Below, piece by piece: positions 5,868 to 8,107 of a DNA stretch of 8,107 nt. The translations under genes were made by a program, and so were the position numbers. Every line of letters begins with the position of its first letter. The first letter of the stretch is position 1. The notes under the pieces are model-generated. The model saw only the letters and a list, made by a program, of their open reading frames with translations. It was not told where the DNA came from and searched no databases. Source of the DNA: Actinomycetes bacterium (GTDB lineage: Bacteria > Actinomycetota > Acidimicrobiia > Spongiisociales > UBA5794); NCBI GenBank assembly GCA_023336875.1, contig JAMBLH010000079.1, positions 1 to 8,107 on the forward strand, in the 5' to 3' direction.

Positions 5868-5887
5868 TTATCCCCACCTGTGGATGG
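5868..5887. other. Inverted pair of DnaA-box-like nonamers
   Basis: TTATCCCCA (5868-5876) differs from the classical DnaA box TTATCCACA at one base. TGTGGATGG (5879-5887) is a facing copy with two mismatches. Only two sites are present, no AT-rich unwinding region is visible, and dnaA and dnaN are not in the window, so this is not an origin. Chance is quite possible. Confidence 0.25.
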
Positions 5888-5888
5888 T

Positions 5889-5909
5889 GAGGTGCACAAC
5901 TTCCACCTC
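5889..5909 (-). terminator. Hairpin downstream of crgA
   Basis: GAGGTG (5889-5894) and CACCTC (5904-5909) pair across a 9-nt loop, 22 bp beyond the crgA stop on the minus strand. No T tract follows in that direction. The call rests on position between convergent genes and a short stem. Confidence 0.3.
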
Positions 5910-5931
5910 CGTACCCGCGTTTAGGTCCCAG

Positions 5932-6186
5932 TCAGCGGTAGTTCATCGTCATCGCGAAACCGATGCCGATACCTGCAAGTCCGGTGACCAGGTACTTGTT
6001 TGCTGTTCCGCCGGGAAAGACTCCCATGTAGTTCAGAAGAATGATGACGACACCGAGTGCCATCAGTCCGAACATCACGGCAACGTACCACGTGGGCGAT
6101 GGCCCCTTCTCGTCGATAGCTTTGGGCTTATGCGACGGCGGCGTTGGGCGTTTGTTGGTGTTCTTGCGGCCTTTTGATACGGGCAT
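5932..6186 (-). CDS. crgA: Cell division protein CrgA
   Basis: The 84-residue product matches the actinobacterial CrgA family in size and layout. It has a basic N-terminus beginning MPVSKGRKN, a Pro/Lys-rich stretch to about 30 with the family-like GPSPTWYV, then two membrane helices at about 33-54 and 65-83 joined by a short loop. CrgA is a small membrane component of the actinobacterial divisome that interacts with FtsZ, FtsQ, FtsI and FtsW and affects septum and peptidoglycan synthesis at the cell pole and division site. In Mycobacterium and Streptomyces it lies near the origin close to a trpG/pabA gene, as here. The ATG has no Shine-Dalgarno sequence, and a -10-like TAACCT stands 7 nt upstream, so it may be leaderless. 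The gene is divergent from the sortase gene. Confidence 0.9.
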   Translation of the reverse strand: MPVSKGRKNTNKRPTPPSHKPKAIDEKGPSPTWYVAVMFGLMALGVVIILLNYMGVFPGGTANKYLVTGLAGIGIGFAMTMNYR

Positions 6187-6193
6187 GAGCTAT

Positions 6194-6199
6194 AGGTTA
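6194..6199 (-). promoter_or_regulatory. Candidate leaderless -10 element for crgA
   Basis: On the minus strand TAACCT fits TANNNT and is followed by 7 nt before the ATG, so transcription would begin at or beside the start codon. No ribosome-binding site precedes the ATG. A loosely matching GACAAT lies 17 nt further upstream. Confidence 0.4.
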
Positions 6200-6301
6200 T
6201 CCGATTCTCGACGACGATTGTCGGATTGACTGATGACCTGTCATCGACGGACTTCGGCGCCGGTAATCCAGGATCCTGTCGCTGCATCCGAGATATCGCG
6301 G

Positions 6302-6307
6302 TAGCCT
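6302..6307 (+). promoter_or_regulatory. Candidate -10 element for the sortase operon
   Basis: TAGCCT fits TANNNT and stands 8 nt before the ATG at 6316, which itself has no good Shine-Dalgarno sequence. This is the same geometry seen at crgA and the beta-glucosidase gene. No -35 match is evident. It lies in the 129-bp divergent gap at 6187-6315. Confidence 0.3.
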
Positions 6308-6315
6308 GCACGAAG

Positions 6316-7098
6316 ATGAGCAACACCCTGACTGAGAGAGCCGGAACAGACCAAGCGTCTGGCAAGCGTGAAGGTATTGCTGTGCGCATGATTCGGTTTG
6401 TGGGGTGGACGAGCGTCTGGCTCGGCCTGTTTCTCCTTGGGTTCGTGGCGCATCAACTCTTCGTGACAACGTTCTTTGCGCAGCAGAACAACTCCGTCCT
6501 CGAGGCGGAGGCGGAGGAATACTTCAGCTCGGCCGAAATTGAAGAGGTTCCGTACGTCGCCTCGGATGGGTCCGAGAGTTCCTCTCAGAGTGAGGCCCCA
6601 CCGGCAGACGGCGCATCCGAAGACGGTTCGTTGCCACCTGCGACGCTTCTGGTTGAGGCCGCGCCACCTGAGCACGAGGCGTTCGCGATTATCAGTATCC
6701 CCTCGCTCGACCGACTCAAGGACGGGTGGGCGATCGTCGAAGGAGTATCGAGGACCGATCTCAAGAACGGGGTTGGTCACATGCCGTCCACACCTCTCCC
6801 AGGTCAGCCTGGGAACTCCGTCATATCTGGACACCGCACCACCTATGGAGCTCCGTTCCATGAGTTCGACGAGCTCTCAGTAGGCGACGTGATCGAGGTG
6901 GAGACAGGCCTTGGAGTGCACACCTATGAGGTTCGAGAGACGATCATCGTCGAACCGACCGCGATCTGGGTGACGGAGGACCGCGAGGGAGCGTGGTTGA
7001 CGCTCACGACGTGCCATCCCAAGTTCAGCTCACGCCAGCGACTTGTCGTGTTCGCCGAGCTCGTTGATGGTCCGAACGCAGAGGCCATATACGGATGA
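6316..7098 (+). CDS. srtE: Class E sortase
   Basis: The product (260 residues from this start) is a membrane-anchored transpeptidase that should cleave a C-terminal sorting signal, LAxTG-type in studied class E enzymes, and attach the protein to the cell wall. A membrane helix at about 27-50 is followed by an acidic, Ser/Pro-rich linker (about 65-120). The catalytic domain has GNSVISGHRTTYG with His173, TLTTCHPKF with the nucleophile Cys233, and the downstream arginine in SSRQRLVVFAEL (Arg240 or Arg242). The start is uncertain. ATG 6316 has a leaderless-type -10 upstream. GTG 6382 has GAAGG 7 nt before it and would give 238 residues. A TTG at 6226 is unlikely. All options retain the membrane helix. 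No candidate substrate is encoded nearby. The stop overlaps the next ORF, and crgA is divergent. Confidence 0.92.
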   Translation: MSNTLTERAGTDQASGKREGIAVRMIRFVGWTSVWLGLFLLGFVAHQLFVTTFFAQQNNSVLEAEAEEYFSSAEIEEVPYVASDGSESSSQSEAPPADGASEDGSLPPATLLVEAAPPEHEAFAIISIPSLDRLKDGWAIVEGVSRTDLKNGVGHMPSTPLPGQPGNSVISGHRTTYGAPFHEFDELSVGDVIEVETGLGVHTYEVRETIIVEPTAIWVTEDREGAWLTLTTCHPKFSSRQRLVVFAELVDGPNAEAIYG

Positions 7099-7247
7099 TC
7101 GCCAGACGCACGTTCAATGCGCTCCCTGGTCCAAGACCCGTTCAGATAGTGCTTGCAGCCGCTCTGCTGGTCGTAGCGTTCGTGGCCCTTCTGTACGTTT
7201 ATGACTGGATGGGCAATTTCTTGGATTCCGGAGGCGCTATTTCTTGA
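7095..7247 (+). CDS. 50-residue single-pass membrane protein
   Basis: An ORF of 50 codons begins with ATG overlapping the sortase stop in ATGA and ends with TGA overlapping the TTG start of trpG. The product starts MIARRTFNALPG, has a basic N-terminus, one hydrophobic helix at about 17-36 (IVLAAALLVVAFVALLYV) and a short tail ending GGAIS. The double 4-nt overlap and the fact that no other gene fills this 150-bp space support a real gene. By the positive-inside rule the N-terminus is probably cytoplasmic. I recognise no family. Its place suggests a link with sortase or envelope function, but this is inference. Confidence 0.7.
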   Translation: MIARRTFNALPGPRPVQIVLAAALLVVAFVALLYVYDWMGNFLDSGGAIS

Positions 7248-7825
7248 AAGTGCTGATCCTCGACAACTACGACTCCTTCACCTACAACCTTGCCCAGTAC
7301 TTCGGTGAGTTGGGCGCCGATCCGATCGTGTATCGAAACGATGTGCTGTCGATCGAAGACGCCCGCCAACTGGCCCCTGATCGCCTTGTCATATCCCCCG
7401 GGCCAGGTCGACCTGAGGATGCGGGATTGTCTGTCGAGTTCATGACAGAGCTCGGGACCCAGGTACCGACTCTCGGTGTGTGTCTTGGACTCCAAGCAGC
7501 GGTTGTGGCATTCGGCGGTTCAATTGGTTTGGCTCCCGAGCCTCGTCACGGGAAGACATCGCCGATCTCACACGACGGAAGAGGTGTGTTCGCAGGTCTG
7601 CCGAACCCCTTCGATGCCACCCGATATCACTCCCTCGCGGTAGCGACCCTGCCTGATGCTCTCGAGGCAACTGCCCACTCTGACGACGGAGTGTTGCAGG
7701 GCGTTCGGCACAGGGAGTTTCCCATTACGGCTGTCCAGTTTCATCCGGAGAGCATCATGACCATCCATGGCAAGCACCTCCTTGCCAATTTTCTGAACGA
7801 CACACGACTGACGACACACGACTGA
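7244..7825 (+). CDS. trpG: Glutamine amidotransferase, anthranilate/aminodeoxychorismate synthase component II
   Basis: The 193-residue class I glutamine amidotransferase hydrolyses glutamine and supplies ammonia to a chorismate-using partner, TrpE for tryptophan or PabB for folate. Motifs are LILDNYDSFTYNL at the N-terminus, SPGPGRPEDAG (51-61), nucleophile Cys80 in GVCLGLQ, and the His167/Glu169 pair in QFHPES. The usual GHQ or GMQ after the nucleophile is GLQ here (Leu83). TrpG and PabA cannot be told apart by sequence, and neither trpE nor pabB is in the window, so one protein may serve both pathways. The TTG start overlaps the previous stop in TTGA; GGAGG lies 9 nt upstream. The last eight residues and the stop codon are encoded by a tandem repeat. 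In relatives the chain normally ends soon after LLANFL. Confidence 0.93.
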   Translation: MKVLILDNYDSFTYNLAQYFGELGADPIVYRNDVLSIEDARQLAPDRLVISPGPGRPEDAGLSVEFMTELGTQVPTLGVCLGLQAAVVAFGGSIGLAPEPRHGKTSPISHDGRGVFAGLPNPFDATRYHSLAVATLPDALEATAHSDDGVLQGVRHREFPITAVQFHPESIMTIHGKHLLANFLNDTRLTTHD

Positions 7826-7843
7826 CGACACACGACTGACGAC
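7795..7843 (-). repeat. Heptanucleotide tandem array at the trpG 3' end
   Basis: Three perfect copies of the 14-mer CGACACACGACTGA occupy 7798-7839. Read on the minus strand they alternate GTCGTGT and GTCGTCA, so the array consists of six heptads with a GTCGT core at 7802-7843, plus a degenerate seventh unit (7795-7801). The unit GTCGTGT is identical to units of the array before tRNA-Ala, but in the opposite orientation. The array overlaps the final codons of trpG and fills most of the 29-bp gap to the convergent glycosylase gene. Confidence 0.9.
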
Positions 7844-7854
7844 CATCGCATCAA

Positions 7855-8107
7855 TTACTCGCGGCTGTCGGCGGGTGCCACCAGTCCCTCTGCACGCAGG
7901 GTGTTGATTGCAGCAGATATTTCGGCGGCCGAGCGGTTGAGTGCTTGGCCGGCTTCGTGGAGATCCGTCCCTTCTAGGTGGGCCCGTACGAGGGCACCAC
8001 GGAGCTGGCGCGGCGAGCCAGGGAATCGTGACTGGTGCTTGGGTGCCTCGTAGATGGTCGGGTCGAGACACCATTCAGAAACTGGACAGATCCCGCATGC
8101 AGGATCA
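7855..8107 (-). CDS. mutY: C-terminal end of a MutY-type adenine DNA glycosylase, 5' truncated by the window edge
   Basis: The minus-strand frame from 8106 to a TAA at 7855-7857 encodes 83 residues. It opens with PACGICPVSEWC, which gives the last three cysteines (spacing C-x2-C-x5-C) of the C-x6-C-x2-C-x5-C iron-sulfur cluster of the endonuclease III/MutY family. The first cysteine would be just outside the window. The following segment, with RQLRGALVRAHLEG and then SAAEISAAINTLRAEGLV, resembles the C-terminal region of actinobacterial MutY proteins, a small winged-helix-like end rather than a NUDIX domain. MutY removes adenine mispaired with 8-oxoguanine. Endonuclease III is less likely because it usually stops soon after the cluster. 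The gene converges with trpG. Confidence 0.8.
   Translation of the reverse strand, partial: DPACGICPVSEWCLDPTIYEAPKHQSRFPGSPRQLRGALVRAHLEGTDLHEAGQALNRSAAEISAAINTLRAEGLVAPADSRE

Noticed and set aside
5868..5887. Replication origin at the DnaA-box-like pair
   Set aside because: Only two imperfect boxes, no AT-rich region, and no dnaA or dnaN beside them.
6241..6861. Long minus-strand open frame (206 aa) opposite the sortase
   Set aside because: Antisense shadow of the sortase; Arg-rich product with no motif.
7568..8074. Minus-strand open frame of 168 aa spanning the trpG end and the mutY end
   Set aside because: It is in a different frame from the MutY C-terminus, which has the iron-sulfur cysteines, and it crosses the repeat array and trpG; it is a shadow.

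Overview
The window reads as ordinary chromosome of an actinobacterium (Actinomycetota). The strongest marker is a CrgA-type division protein, a family restricted to that phylum. It sits beside a class E sortase and a TrpG/PabA amidotransferase, a neighbourhood that recurs near the replication origin of actinobacteria (for example crgA and trpG in Mycobacterium tuberculosis). The sequence is moderately GC-rich by eye, several starts are GTG or TTG, and some genes seem to be leaderless. I would guess an environmental lineage such as Acidimicrobiia, but the sequence alone does not prove it.

Layout, left to right. The left edge holds the last 31 codons of a plus-strand gene, possibly a tyrosine integrase. 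Two back-to-back stable hairpins follow, then tRNA-Ile(GAT) on the minus strand. A GH1 beta-glucosidase gene (minus) comes next. It is divergent from a two-component pair: a five- or six-helix membrane histidine kinase whose stop codon overlaps the start of a NarL/LuxR-type response regulator. After about 285 bp without a gene there is a four-helix membrane protein resembling DUF2269/CopD. A degenerate heptanucleotide tandem array lies directly upstream of tRNA-Ala(TGC), which is followed after only 19 nt by a thiolase gene. A small membrane-anchored putative zinc-ribbon protein overlaps the end of the thiolase. Convergent crgA (minus) follows, and divergent from it is the plus-strand set sortase, a 50-aa membrane protein, and trpG/pabA, with 4-nt overlaps at both junctions. 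A second heptad array, inverted relative to the first, forms the 3' end of trpG. The right edge holds the C-terminus of a minus-strand iron-sulfur DNA glycosylase of MutY type.

How the genes relate. The kinase and regulator form one signalling operon whose output genes are unknown; the divergent beta-glucosidase is a candidate target only by position. The thiolase and zinc-ribbon protein are translationally coupled and may be transcribed through tRNA-Ala. Sortase, mini-membrane protein and TrpG look like one operon. Most of the window is housekeeping or common accessory content. I did not find a clear new defence or biosynthetic system. The least explained signals are the inverted pair of heptad arrays, the repeat-encoded C-terminus of TrpG, the tRNA-mRNA arrangement at tRNA-Ala, the twin GNA-loop hairpins and possible integrase end beside tRNA-Ile, and the two small membrane proteins.
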